Shown piece by piece: positions 11,240-19,805 of a stretch of 64,000 nt of DNA. The position numbers were made by a program, and so were the translations under genes. The notes under the pieces are model-generated. The model saw only the letters and a list, made by a program, of their open reading frames with translations. It was not told the origin of the DNA and did not search any database. The stretch is from Oscillospiraceae bacterium (GTDB taxonomy: Bacteria; Bacillota; Clostridia; Oscillospirales; Acutalibacteraceae), in NCBI GenBank assembly GCA_015065765.1, contig SVPP01000012.1:18872-82871 (forward strand). The letters are read 5' to 3'. Within the stretch, counting starts at the first letter, position 1. Each line of letters opens with the position of its first letter.

Positions 11240-12532
11240 CTATATAATTTTCCCCATTATAAGAGACCTTTTTTCAGGCTCTTCTTCACTGTATTCAACG
11301 GCAGACAAAAATGTTTCTTCTGCAGATGAAAAACGACTTTCGTCAGATGCATATATCCTTGCAATCACTTCACCTGATGACACCTTGTCGCCTGTCTTTT
11401 TAGAAAGCATGATTCCTGCGGTGAAGTCGATATCATCACCTTTTTTCTCTCTGCCTGCACCAAGTTTTGCACAAGCCACACCTACTGTTTCGGCGTTCAT
11501 GTGAGAAATGAAGCCGTCACACTCTGCTTTTATTTCACGGGTGAATTTTGCTTTTTCAAAGAGAGACGTGTCATAAATATAATTTTCATCTCCACCTTGT
11601 GCACTTACCATAGAAGCAAGCTTTTCAAGAGCTTTTCCGCTTGAAATCGCTTCTTCAACCTTTTCTTCAGCATTTTCAATTCCTGCCATTTTAAGAATTT
11701 CTGCACTTAAGATTTTTGTAAGGAGAGTAAAATCCTCAGGACCATTTCCTTTCAGGGTTTCCACCGCTTCAATAACCTCAATACTGTTGCCGATTGCATT
11801 TCCCAAGGGCACATCCATGTCAGTAATAACCGCAACAGTTTTTCTGCCTGCGCCGTTTCCGATTTTCACCATTTCACGGGCCAGATTTTCAGCATCTTCA
11901 TAATTTTTCATGAAGGCACCACTGCCCACTTTAACATCGAGCAAAATACAATCACTGCCTGATGCAAGCTTTTTGCTCATGATGCTTGAAGCAATAAGTG
12001 AAATGTCATCGACTGTTGCCGTAACATCACGAAGTGCATATAATTCTTTATCTGCCGGAGCAAGATTCATTGACTGTCCCGCAATACAAAGGCCATGGGT
12101 GTTCACAATATCAAAAAACTTTTCGGGCTCAACTGATGTCTGAAAACCTTTGATTGATTCAAGCTTGTCTATTGTACCGCCTGTGTGCCCCAGGCCTCTG
12201 CCTGACATTTTTGCAACCTTGACACCGCATGCAGCAACAATAGGAACAACAGCGAGAGATGTTTTGTCACCTACGCCGCCTGTTGAATGCTTATCAACCT
12301 TCACACCGTCAATTACACTCAAATCCATCTGTTCACCTGAGGATGCCATAGCAAGAGTAAGATTCAGCGTTTCCTCCTCGTCCATACCCTGAAAATATGT
12401 GGCCATCATCAGAGCAGATGTGTGGTAGGGCTCAATGGTTTTATCTGTAACGCCATTTACGAAAAAGTCAATTTCCTCTTTAGTAAGCTTACCGCCGTTA
12501 CGCTTTTTCAGAATCAGGTCATACATTCTCAT
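11240..12532 (-). CDS. pdp: Pyrimidine-nucleoside phosphorylase
   Basis: Phosphorolysis of uridine/thymidine-type nucleosides to base and (deoxy)ribose-1-phosphate in pyrimidine salvage, in the cytoplasm. The 430-residue length and N-terminus (MRMYDLILKKRNGGKLTKEEI) are typical. KHSTGGVGDKTSL binds phosphate, and the family signature SGRGLGHTGGTIDKLES is intact. Firmicutes enzymes of this type usually take both uridine and thymidine, hence pdp rather than deoA. It overlaps cdd by 4 nt, so cytidine deaminated by Cdd could feed directly into this step. Confidence 0.96.
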   Translation of the reverse strand: MRMYDLILKKRNGGKLTKEEIDFFVNGVTDKTIEPYHTSALMMATYFQGMDEEETLNLTLAMASSGEQMDLSVIDGVKVDKHSTGGVGDKTSLAVVPIVAACGVKVAKMSGRGLGHTGGTIDKLESIKGFQTSVEPEKFFDIVNTHGLCIAGQSMNLAPADKELYALRDVTATVDDISLIASSIMSKKLASGSDCILLDVKVGSGAFMKNYEDAENLAREMVKIGNGAGRKTVAVITDMDVPLGNAIGNSIEVIEAVETLKGNGPEDFTLLTKILSAEILKMAGIENAEEKVEEAISSGKALEKLASMVSAQGGDENYIYDTSLFEKAKFTREIKAECDGFISHMNAETVGVACAKLGAGREKKGDDIDFTAGIMLSKKTGDKVSSGEVIARIYASDESRFSSAEETFLSAVEYSEEEPEKRSLIMGKII

Positions 12533-12921
12533 TTCATATCCTCCTCAGAAAAAGAAAAGGGTAAAATTTCATCAAGAGTTTTTACTATATATTCGTTTTC
12601 ATTCTTTGCAAAAATCACCTTGAAATTCTTGTCGCAGAATTCCGCCATTACCTGTCTGCAAGCACCGCAAGGCGGAAGATAAGTGTCACCACCTACAATC
12701 GCAATTGCTGAAAACTCCTTTTTTCCCTCAGAAACTGCTTTGAAAAATGCTGTTCTTTCAGCACAGTTTGTAAGACCGAAGGAAACATTCTCAATATTTG
12801 CACCTGTGATAATTTCACCGTCACTGCAGAGAAGTGCCGCACCTACGGAAAATTCTGAATACGGTGAATAGGATTTTTTCTGTGCATTAATAGCCGCAAG
12901 AATCAATGTTTTCTCATTCAT
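12529..12921 (-). CDS. cdd: Cytidine deaminase
   Basis: Deaminates cytidine and deoxycytidine to uridine forms. The 130-residue length fits the small tetrameric zinc enzymes. The zinc-binding motifs are NCAERTAFF (Cys and the catalytic Glu) and PPCGACRQVMAEF (two more Cys). AYSPYSEFSVGAALL-type substrate-loop residues appear as YSPYSEFSVGAAL near the N-terminus. Its stop overlaps the pdp start (ATGA), implying translational coupling. AGAGGTG lies before the ATG. A terminator ends only about 22 nt upstream of the start codon, so expression may come by read-through or from a promoter within that hairpin. Confidence 0.97.
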   Translation of the reverse strand: MNEKTLILAAINAQKKSYSPYSEFSVGAALLCSDGEIITGANIENVSFGLTNCAERTAFFKAVSEGKKEFSAIAIVGGDTYLPPCGACRQVMAEFCDKNFKVIFAKNENEYIVKTLDEILPFSFSEEDMK

Positions 12922-12937
12922 AAAAACACCTCTGAAT

Positions 12938-12964
12938 TAAAAACGGCGGTAATCAATACCGCCG
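12938..12964 (-). terminator. Intrinsic terminator between the 12971 gene and cdd
   Basis: A perfect 8-bp GC-rich stem (CGGCGGTA 12944-12951 with TACCGCCG 12957-12964, loop of five) is followed on the minus strand by GTTTTTAA. It lies immediately after the stop codon of the 185-residue protein gene. A/T runs on both sides could make it work in both directions. Confidence 0.88.
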
Positions 12965-12970
12965 AATTTT

Positions 12971-13528
12971 TTAATCTGTAACAAAGCCTGCTTGGCTGAT
13001 TTCTTCCGCAATCATATTGCGGATTGCTACAAAAATATCAGTACCCAATGAAGAAAGCGTCTCATTGTCCTTATCACCGCAAAGCTTTGCAAACTGTCTG
13101 CCCATGCCACTGTCAACATCTCCGCCCTTTCTCAGGACAAGATAGTAGAAAGTAAAGGCATTTGTAATATTGTCGTAAAGGTCCTCGTCAAGCTTTATGA
13201 GTTCATCATAAAGGGCATTTACGGTCATTGTTGAAACGGAATATTTCTCAAGAAGAACATGAATCTCTGCCTCAGCAGCAAAGGTAACGAGCATCCTTAT
13301 CTGCTCATAAATATTCTCATTTTCAGCATATTGGCTGATTCTTTCATCAATATCTTCAAGAGAATAAATTTTTCTCGCAACGTGCTCCCCCAGCTCTTTT
13401 GCCCTGTCAAGGTTTCCGTTTGCACGCTGCTTTTTCATAATTTCTACGATACGGATAAGCACATCGGCTTCATTTTCGATTTTCGGACTACCGAAAATTT
13501 TCATATCCTGATCATCAAAAGTATGCAT
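12971..13528 (-). CDS. Conserved hypothetical protein, acidic, helical
   Basis: The 185-residue product has no signal peptide or TM segment and looks mostly alpha-helical (IENEADVLIRIVEIMKKQ, LGEHVARKIYSLEDIDERI, VNALYDELIKLDEDLYDNI). I recognise no family. It starts two nucleotides after the PHP-domain gene stop, so the two are surely one operon, and it is followed by a terminator. A partner or accessory role for the PHP protein is a guess based only on this spacing. Confidence 0.72.
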   Translation of the reverse strand: MHTFDDQDMKIFGSPKIENEADVLIRIVEIMKKQRANGNLDRAKELGEHVARKIYSLEDIDERISQYAENENIYEQIRMLVTFAAEAEIHVLLEKYSVSTMTVNALYDELIKLDEDLYDNITNAFTFYYLVLRKGGDVDSGMGRQFAKLCGDKDNETLSSLGTDIFVAIRNMIAEEISQAGFVTD

Positions 13529-13530
13529 AA

Positions 13531-14406
13531 TTAATCTTCTTTCTTATTTTCTTGCTCTGCTTTCTTGCGGAGTCTTTTTTGTTTTGCTTTATAGCTCATA
13601 AGCTCATCAAGCTGCTTGTCAGGTGTTATGTAGCTACCGACTGTAAGAGTTTTTTCGTTATACATGCCACGGAAATTACTTCCGCCGAGAGACAGAAGCT
13701 TCTTGCTCTTTGCAAGCTTGAAGAACTTTTCAGACTGTTCCTCTGTATTTTCAGGACACCACACTTCAAGTCCGTCAAGACCGAGAGAAAGCATTCTTTC
13801 AACAAACTCGTCGCTGTATCTGCCCGGATGAGCCAGAATTGCAATACCGCCTGATTCGTGAATTGCCTCGATTACATCCTTAGTCTTATCATATTTTGCT
13901 TTAAAATACACAGAACCGGGAGCTCCCTTTGTGAAAAGTTCTTTGTAAATATCGCCATAGAACTCATTTGTAAAACCGCTTTCAATAAGAGCTCTCATAA
14001 TGTGGCATACATAAATATTCGTTGAACCTGTTGCACATTTCACAATAAGCTCAGGTGTTACATTGTATTTTTTTGCAGTGCCGAGAATCATAAACTGGCT
14101 TGCTTTTTTGCAGGCAAGCATGTTTCTTCTGCAAAGGCCTTCAAGTCGTGCAGGACTGTCAGCAAGGTAACAAAGGATATCAACCTCTTCCCCTGTTTCC
14201 TCGTCAGTTGAAGAAAGCTCAACTCCGGGAATCACCTTAACATCATGGCGTTTGCCGATAAGCTCGCCTCTGATGTTACCTGCCTGACAGTTATGGTCAG
14301 TAATGGAAATAGTATTAATACCCTGCTTTTTAGCAAGGACGATAAGGTCATCTATGCCAAGTGACCCGTCAGATAATTTTGTGTGGCAATTCAAATCTGC
14401 GGACAT
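13531..14406 (-). CDS. PHP-domain metal-dependent phosphoesterase
   Basis: The 291-residue cytoplasmic protein has a PHP (polymerase and histidinol phosphatase) domain. Metal ligands are visible in NCHTKLSDGSLG (degenerate HxH start), ITDHNCQAG, GVELSST and AILAHPGRYSDEF. Members of this branch hydrolyse small phosphate esters (YciV/RNase AM and TrpH-like proteins act on 3',5'-bisphosphates or RNA ends). The C-terminal tail is Lys/Glu-rich. GGGGGAG precedes the ATG. The first motif reads CHT where many members have HxH (HTH/HCH), so the first ligand should be checked in an alignment. Confidence 0.88.
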   Translation of the reverse strand: MSADLNCHTKLSDGSLGIDDLIVLAKKQGINTISITDHNCQAGNIRGELIGKRHDVKVIPGVELSSTDEETGEEVDILCYLADSPARLEGLCRRNMLACKKASQFMILGTAKKYNVTPELIVKCATGSTNIYVCHIMRALIESGFTNEFYGDIYKELFTKGAPGSVYFKAKYDKTKDVIEAIHESGGIAILAHPGRYSDEFVERMLSLGLDGLEVWCPENTEEQSEKFFKLAKSKKLLSLGGSNFRGMYNEKTLTVGSYITPDKQLDELMSYKAKQKRLRKKAEQENKKED

Positions 14407-14511
14407 TTTTTACTCCCCCAAGAAGTAGTGATATAGTGCTGTATACTCTTAAAACAACGGTTTATGCATTTTAGTTGCCATATTTACCGCAATTTTAATC
14501 TGTACATTATT

Positions 14512-14540
14512 ATTATACATTTTTTTGCATAAATTTGCAA
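14512..14540 (-). promoter_or_regulatory. Sigma-A promoter of the PHP operon
   Basis: The minus strand reads TTGCAA (14535-14540), 17 nt, then TATAAT (14512-14517). The start site would be near 14505, giving a 5' UTR of about 100 nt before the PHP gene. No riboswitch is recognised in that leader. Confidence 0.8.
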
Positions 14541-14551
14541 GTACAAATTTT

Positions 14552-15727
14552 TTATTTTTTAAGTTCTTCGACAAACTCTTCAATGCGTCTGAGAGCCTCT
14601 CTGATGTGGCTGATTGAGTAAGAGTAAGAAACTCTCACATAACCTTCACCGCATTCGCCGAAGGCAGTTCCGGGAACTACCGCAACATGTTTTTCATGGA
14701 TAAGCCTTGAGCAGAATTCGTCTGATGTAAGGCCTGTGCTCTTAATGCACGGAAAAACATAGAAAGCACCTTCAGGCTCAAAGCATTCAAAGCCCGTTTT
14801 TCTGAAACCGCTGACAATAAGTCTGCGTCTCAAATCATATTCGCTTCTCATTTTTTCGATATCTTCATCACCGTTTCTGAGCGCCTCAATTGCAGCATAC
14901 TGTGCTGTTGTCGGTGCTGACATTATTGCATACTGATGAAGAATTGTCATCTTTTCAATAAGTTCTTCAGGACCGAGAGCATAGCCAAGTCGCCAGCCTG
15001 TCATAGCATAGGATTTTGAAAATCCGTTTACAACTATTGTTCTTTCACGCATTCCCTCAATTTCAGCAAAGGAAACGTGTCTTTCGTAGCCGTAAGTCAG
15101 CTCGCTGTAAATTTCGTCAGAGAGAACGATTATATTGTGTTCTCTGATTACCTCTGCAATTTCCTCAAGGTGTTCTCTTCTCATTACTGCACCTGTAGGG
15201 TTGTTGGGGAAAGGAAGAATGAGAAGCTTTGTTCTGTCTGTGATTTTTTCGCGAAGCTGCTTCCCGGTCAGACGGAACTCATCCTCTTCCTTTGTTTCGA
15301 TGATAACAGGCTTTCCACCTGCCATAAGAGTCATAGGCTCGTAGCATACAAAGCATGGCTGCGGAATGAGAACCTCGTCACCGCTTGATACAAGTGAGCG
15401 GATACAAAGGTCAATTGCTTCTGAGCCGCCTACAGTTACAAGAACTTCCTTCAGAGGCTCATATTCCACATTGAATTTTCTTTTGAAATACTTGCTGATT
15501 TCTTCACGCAGTTCAGAGAATCCTCTGTTTGGTGTATACCATGTTCTTCCCTTTTCAAGAGAAGCAATACCTGCCTGACGGACATGCCATGGTGTTGTAA
15601 AATCAGGTTCGCCTACACTGAGAGAAATTATATCCTCCATCTCGTTTGCGATGTCGAAAAATTTCCTTATTCCCGAAGGCTTTACATTTTTTATATTATC
15701 ATTAAGGAGTTTTTCGTAATCAATCAC
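14552..15727 (-). CDS. Class I/II pyridoxal-phosphate aminotransferase
   Basis: A 391-residue fold-type I PLP aminotransferase of the AspC/PatA group. The PLP lysine is in NGFSKSYAMTGWRLGYALGP, preceded by LPFPNNPTGAVM and VLSDEIYSELTY; the substrate-binding Arg near the C-terminus is in YVRVSYS. The likely reaction is transfer of an amino group between an amino acid and 2-oxoglutarate; aspartate, aromatic or N-acetyl-diaminopimelate substrates cannot be told apart by eye. The gene overlaps the stop of the Lrp/AsnC gene by four bases, so the regulator probably responds to an amino acid this enzyme handles. Confidence 0.95.
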   Translation of the reverse strand: MIDYEKLLNDNIKNVKPSGIRKFFDIANEMEDIISLSVGEPDFTTPWHVRQAGIASLEKGRTWYTPNRGFSELREEISKYFKRKFNVEYEPLKEVLVTVGGSEAIDLCIRSLVSSGDEVLIPQPCFVCYEPMTLMAGGKPVIIETKEEDEFRLTGKQLREKITDRTKLLILPFPNNPTGAVMRREHLEEIAEVIREHNIIVLSDEIYSELTYGYERHVSFAEIEGMRERTIVVNGFSKSYAMTGWRLGYALGPEELIEKMTILHQYAIMSAPTTAQYAAIEALRNGDEDIEKMRSEYDLRRRLIVSGFRKTGFECFEPEGAFYVFPCIKSTGLTSDEFCSRLIHEKHVAVVPGTAFGECGEGYVRVSYSYSISHIREALRRIEEFVEELKK

Positions 15728-16203
15728 AGCATCATGCTCCTTTGGTCTTTTTCACCGTCTGTCAGAATGACGCCGTTTTCCTTATATCTCTTGAGAAGGA
15801 AATGTGTTGCTGTTGACTGAACAGCATCAATTGTAGCAAGTCTGCGTGACACAAACATTGCAACATCCTGAATTGATTTTCCTCTGACAGTCACAAGCAA
15901 ATCGTAGTTGTCTGCTGCCATAAGATTAACTGTCTCAACCTCGTCAAATTCAGAGATTCTTGCGGCAATCTCGTCAAAACCTGTTTCCTTCTGAGGTGTG
16001 ACTTTAAGTTCAATAAGGGCAGTAACACCTGAATTTTCAACCTTATCCCAGTTGATGAAAACCTTTTTACCGAGTAATACACCGTTCTTTTTATATTCCT
16101 CGATTCTCTTCTTGATGCTTTCTTCACTCTCGCCGAGCATTGCAGAAAGCTCTTCGGGTGTAAGAGATGAATCCTCATAAAGTAATGATATAAGCTTATC
16201 CAT
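15724..16203 (-). CDS. Lrp/AsnC family transcriptional regulator
   Basis: The 159-residue protein has an N-terminal winged HTH (LLYEDSSLTPEELSAMLGESEESIKKRI, about 5-50) and a C-terminal RAM domain (about 70-140; FDEVETVNLMAADNYDLLVTVRG) that binds amino acids and drives oligomerisation. It is coupled to the downstream aminotransferase by a 4-nt overlap and lies 13 nt after the SufB gene, so it may be on the same transcript as sufCB. The amino acid sensed is unknown. Confidence 0.93.
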   Translation of the reverse strand: MDKLISLLYEDSSLTPEELSAMLGESEESIKKRIEEYKKNGVLLGKKVFINWDKVENSGVTALIELKVTPQKETGFDEIAARISEFDEVETVNLMAADNYDLLVTVRGKSIQDVAMFVSRRLATIDAVQSTATHFLLKRYKENGVILTDGEKDQRSMML

Positions 16204-16216
16204 TTTGCTTTTCTCC

Positions 16217-17140
16217 TTATTTCAGGAATCCCTGAATAATAATTTCTTCCGCTTCTTCCTCGCTCATTCCGAAGGTCTGAAGCTTAATGAGCTGGTCATT
16301 GTTGATTCTGCCGATTGCCGCCTCATGGACTATCTGTGCATCGTAATGGTTTGCGGCAATTTCGGGAATTGAACGGATGCGTGCATTGTCCATAATGATT
16401 GAGTCGCACTGAACATGAGCTCTGCAAGCTGCGTTACCTACTGCTCTGGGATAGAAAATCTGCTCCGACTCATCCTTGGCAACAGAACGTGAAATAATCT
16501 GTGCACTTGCACCAACTCCGTCAAGGTTGATTTCCATATCTGAACGGGCATACTGCTTGCCGTGTGTCATAAGCTTTTCCATCATAAGAAGCTTTGCACC
16601 TGCCTTCAGATGTGCAGTTGTTTCTCTTTTTGTTGAGTCAACACCTTTTATCTGAATCATTTCCATTTCACAGTATGAATTTTCATCCATTTCGATTATA
16701 GTTTCAGGATTGAGAACTCTCTCACCTGTACCTTCACCCTGACCGTAATGCTTTTCAACATATTTTATTCTTGAATTCTTGCCGATGTGGAAAGAATGAA
16801 TACCGTCATGCTCACTCTTGTCAGAGCCTGAGTTGTGAATACCGCATCCCGCAACGATAAGAACATCGCAGTCATCCTCGATGTAAAAATCATTATATGT
16901 CAGATCGTTCACACCACTTTTTGTGACGATTACGGGAATATGCACGCTCTGATTTTTTGTACCCGCTTTTACGATAATATCAATACCGGGTTTATCCTTT
17001 TTAGGTTCAATTATAATATTTTCAGTTGACTGTCTGGCTACACCTTCGCCGTCTTTTCTGATGTTATATGCACCCATGGGCACATCATGCAGGTCTGCAA
17101 CTGCAGAGAGAAGGTCTTTATCTATTTTATTATTTGTCAT
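16217..17140 (-). CDS. sufB: Minimal SufB/SufD-family Fe-S scaffold protein
   Basis: The 307-residue product is a short SufB, compared with about 465 residues in standard SufB. The beta-helical SufBD core is clear: DFYIEDDCDVLIVAGCGIHNSG, HDGIHSFHIGKNS, KYVEKHYGQGEG and the C-terminal IPEIAANHYDAQIVHEAAIGRINNDQLI segment. That last segment carries the conserved His/Asp/Glu region used for complex formation and cluster binding. With SufC it should form a SufB2C2-type scaffold for Fe-S cluster assembly. No sufD, sufS or sufU lies beside it; this reduced pair is typical of many archaea and Clostridia (SUF-like minimal systems). It follows sufC by 3 nt. Confidence 0.92.
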   Translation of the reverse strand: MTNNKIDKDLLSAVADLHDVPMGAYNIRKDGEGVARQSTENIIIEPKKDKPGIDIIVKAGTKNQSVHIPVIVTKSGVNDLTYNDFYIEDDCDVLIVAGCGIHNSGSDKSEHDGIHSFHIGKNSRIKYVEKHYGQGEGTGERVLNPETIIEMDENSYCEMEMIQIKGVDSTKRETTAHLKAGAKLLMMEKLMTHGKQYARSDMEINLDGVGASAQIISRSVAKDESEQIFYPRAVGNAACRAHVQCDSIIMDNARIRSIPEIAANHYDAQIVHEAAIGRINNDQLIKLQTFGMSEEEAEEIIIQGFLK

Positions 17141-17143
17141 CGC

Positions 17144-17875
17144 TTAGTCCTTCCTTTCGTTTCTGAAATTGCATGCGCCGTCAAATTCACCCAGAAGTTT
17201 TGGGAAAACCTCGTCACGGCTTCCCTCTTCACGGATTTTTCCGTTTGCAATAACAATAATTCTGTCTGCAACGGACATAATTCTTTCCTGATGGGAAATA
17301 AGCACAATTGACTGGTTTCTCTTGTTTTTCATAACCTTGAAGGTTTCAACAAGCATCGTAAAGCTCCAAAGGTCAATACCTGCCTCAGGCTCGTCGAAAA
17401 TTGCAAGCTGAAGTTCTCTCGCCATAATAGATGCAATCTCAACTCTCTTCACTTCACCGCCTGAGAGAGACATATCAACCTCACGGTTAAGATATTCCCT
17501 TGAGCAGAGACCAACATTTGTAAGATAAGAACAGCATACGTCCTCAGGAAGCTCACTTCCGTGGGCAAGACTGAGAAGTCGTCTGACTGTAATTCCTTTA
17601 AAACGCGGAGGCTGCTGGAAAGCATAGCCTACACCAAGCTTTGCACGCTCAGTAATTGACATATCGGTAATATCAGTGCCGTTGAAAATAATCTGACCTG
17701 ATGTTGGTTTTTCAATGCCCATAATAAGCTTTGCAAGCGTTGATTTACCGCCACCGTTAGGACCTGTGATTACCACAAATTCTCCGTCATCTATTTTTAA
17801 ATTTACATTGTCTATAATTTCAAGCTTTTCCTTCTGACCTTCAACGGTGAAGGATACGTTTTTAAGTTCAAGCAT
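17144..17875 (-). CDS. sufC: Fe-S cluster assembly ATPase SufC
   Basis: An ABC-type ATPase that powers conformational changes of the SufB scaffold. In the 243 residues the Walker A is GPNGGGKSTLAKLI (about 39-52), the Q-loop is YAFQQPPRFKGITV, the signature is LSGGEVKRVEIASI, and the Walker B is LAIFDEPEAGID (the EAGID rather than TSALD ending is typical of SufC). H-loop LISHQERI is present. It is soluble, with no permease nearby. It is transcribed ahead of sufB and 30 nt after the peptide-binding protein gene. Confidence 0.96.
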   Translation of the reverse strand: MLELKNVSFTVEGQKEKLEIIDNVNLKIDDGEFVVITGPNGGGKSTLAKLIMGIEKPTSGQIIFNGTDITDMSITERAKLGVGYAFQQPPRFKGITVRRLLSLAHGSELPEDVCCSYLTNVGLCSREYLNREVDMSLSGGEVKRVEIASIMARELQLAIFDEPEAGIDLWSFTMLVETFKVMKNKRNQSIVLISHQERIMSVADRIIVIANGKIREEGSRDEVFPKLLGEFDGACNFRNERKD

Positions 17876-17905
17876 TTTTTATCATTCCTTTAATGTTCTT
17901 TGCTG

Positions 17906-19627
17906 TTAAAATACTCCTACATCCGCATTTACAAAATACGCGATACCTGAGCTTGTAACATAATAATTTTCAATTCTGTCTGAGGCAAAATAGCCTTCAG
18001 TATAATAATAAAGGGGACAGATAACCCAATCATTCAGTAAAATTCTTTCAGCCTTGTGAGCAAGGTTATTTTTGTTATCGCCCTGACTGTTTATCATTTG
18101 CGAAAGGAGACTGTCATATTCCTTATTATTCCATGAGCAGAAATTGTTTTTTGAAGTAAAGCCTTCAAGCATCAGCGTGACATCGTTATAAGGAGCAATT
18201 GCACCGCCCTTTGCAACGGCAAACTCGCCGTCCTTACGCATGTCATCAAGCTTCTGCCAGCTTACACTTTTCAGCCTGCAATCAATGCCCAGATTTTCTT
18301 TCCACATCTTCTGAAGAATTTCTGCAGTTTCTCTGCTGTAGGTGTTATCATTGAAAAGGTATTCAAAGGATGGGAAACCTTTTCCGTTTTCATACCCTGC
18401 TTCTTTGAGAAGAGCTTTTGCCTTGGCAATATTATCATCCGCGTCTGTTGCATCAAAGAGGCTTTCTCCTGCCTGTCTGAAATCGTTAAAGCCGTTCGAG
18501 ATAAGTGTTGATGCCGCTGTACCTCTGACAGATGCTGTTTCGCCAATCAGCTTTTCCCTGTCAATTGCAAGGGTGAGAGCACGTCTTACTCTTATGTCAT
18601 CAAAAGGTTTCTGATTGAGATTGAAATAGAGGAAATATGTTCCCGGACTTTCATATGACACGAAATCCTTTTGTGTTGTCACTTTCTTTAAATTCTTTTC
18701 AGGCAGAACGCTTGAAAAAAGAATGGTTGATTTATCAAACATTTTCTTTGCCTCATCACCATCTTCGATGAAAAAGAATTTAATGTGATTGAGTTCTACA
18801 TTCTCTGCATCTCTGTAATGAGGATTTGGTTTCAGTTCAAGATAACTGCCGTCCATCCATGAACTGAGAGTAAAGGCACCGTTGCTGAAAAATCTGTCCT
18901 TGTCCGTACTCCAGATCCTTGAAAAAGGCTTTACCATTTCCTCATAAAGCGGGAAGAAAGCAGCACTTGCACATTTATAGAGGAAGGACGGATCCTTCTC
19001 TTTAAGTTTCACAACGAGAGTATTTCCGTCTGCAGCCTTAACCCACAGGTCAGACATCTGAGCCTTGATGTAATTACCCTCTTCATCAACAAGGTTCTGC
19101 TGTTCCTTATCAAAATCATCAAGAATCTTGTCATAGCCCACAATGTTTGAAAAATAATCAGCATATGCTGAGGAGTTGTAGGGATTTGCAGTTCTTCTCC
19201 ATGCGTAAACAAAATCAGAAGCTTTAACTGGATTACCGTCACTCCATTTTGACTCAGATGAAATGGTGAATGTATACACAAGACCGTCTGCGCTTACCGT
19301 GTAGTCACTTGCAGCTGCTTTCACAGGCTTTCCGTCTTCATCAATTTTCATAAGCCCCTCAAAGCAGTTGACAAGTACAGTTTCTGTCTCTGCATCTGCA
19401 CAGAAGGTAGGGTCAAGGCTGTCAGGCTCCTTGGAAATTGCCGCCGAAACCTTTCCTGCGTTACCTATACGGACTATCATAAAAGAAAGGAGCAGCACAA
19501 AAAGCACACTCAGGATAAGCCCTGTAACAACAGACAGAATTCTGAACCGTTTGTTCCTTGTGTAATGGAAAAGAAATCTTTCTTTATAATATTTGATTTT
19601 CGATTGTTTTTCCGACTTCTCTTTCAT
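17906..19627 (-). CDS. Peptide ABC transporter substrate-binding protein (OppA/DppA type), membrane-anchored
   Basis: The 573-residue SBP family 5 protein matches oligopeptide-binding proteins: EPDSLDPTFCADAETETVLVN, EGLMKIDEDGKPVKAAASDY, SESKWSDGNPVKASDFVYAWRR, DDIRVRRALTLAIDREKLI and the C-terminal LCPLYYYTEGYFAS-like region. It starts with a 35-residue basic cytosolic stretch and one TM helix (about 31-54), and no lipobox Cys follows, so it is held by an uncleaved anchor and not by lipid. No Opp permeases or ATPases are next to it, so it must work with components coded elsewhere or act as a sensor or chaperone. Confidence 0.9.
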   Translation of the reverse strand: MKEKSEKQSKIKYYKERFLFHYTRNKRFRILSVVTGLILSVLFVLLLSFMIVRIGNAGKVSAAISKEPDSLDPTFCADAETETVLVNCFEGLMKIDEDGKPVKAAASDYTVSADGLVYTFTISSESKWSDGNPVKASDFVYAWRRTANPYNSSAYADYFSNIVGYDKILDDFDKEQQNLVDEEGNYIKAQMSDLWVKAADGNTLVVKLKEKDPSFLYKCASAAFFPLYEEMVKPFSRIWSTDKDRFFSNGAFTLSSWMDGSYLELKPNPHYRDAENVELNHIKFFFIEDGDEAKKMFDKSTILFSSVLPEKNLKKVTTQKDFVSYESPGTYFLYFNLNQKPFDDIRVRRALTLAIDREKLIGETASVRGTAASTLISNGFNDFRQAGESLFDATDADDNIAKAKALLKEAGYENGKGFPSFEYLFNDNTYSRETAEILQKMWKENLGIDCRLKSVSWQKLDDMRKDGEFAVAKGGAIAPYNDVTLMLEGFTSKNNFCSWNNKEYDSLLSQMINSQGDNKNNLAHKAERILLNDWVICPLYYYTEGYFASDRIENYYVTSSGIAYFVNADVGVF

Positions 19628-19805
19628 AAAAAACCTCGTAAAATATGTGAAAAAAACTGAAATTTTCGCGATTATATTTCATCTTATATAATAACAAATT
19701 TTCCTATAAAAGGCAACACTAAAAACTGAATTATTTTCCCGCTTTCATGTGTTAATTTTGTATCATTTGGACAAAATATCTAAAAAGCATTACGGGAGTG
19801 GTTTT

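Noticed and set aside
19628..19805. Sigma-G promoter for spoVAC (and similarly upstream of spoVAD)
   Set aside because: No pair of hexamers matching sigma-G boxes at the right spacing could be read with confidence in either region.
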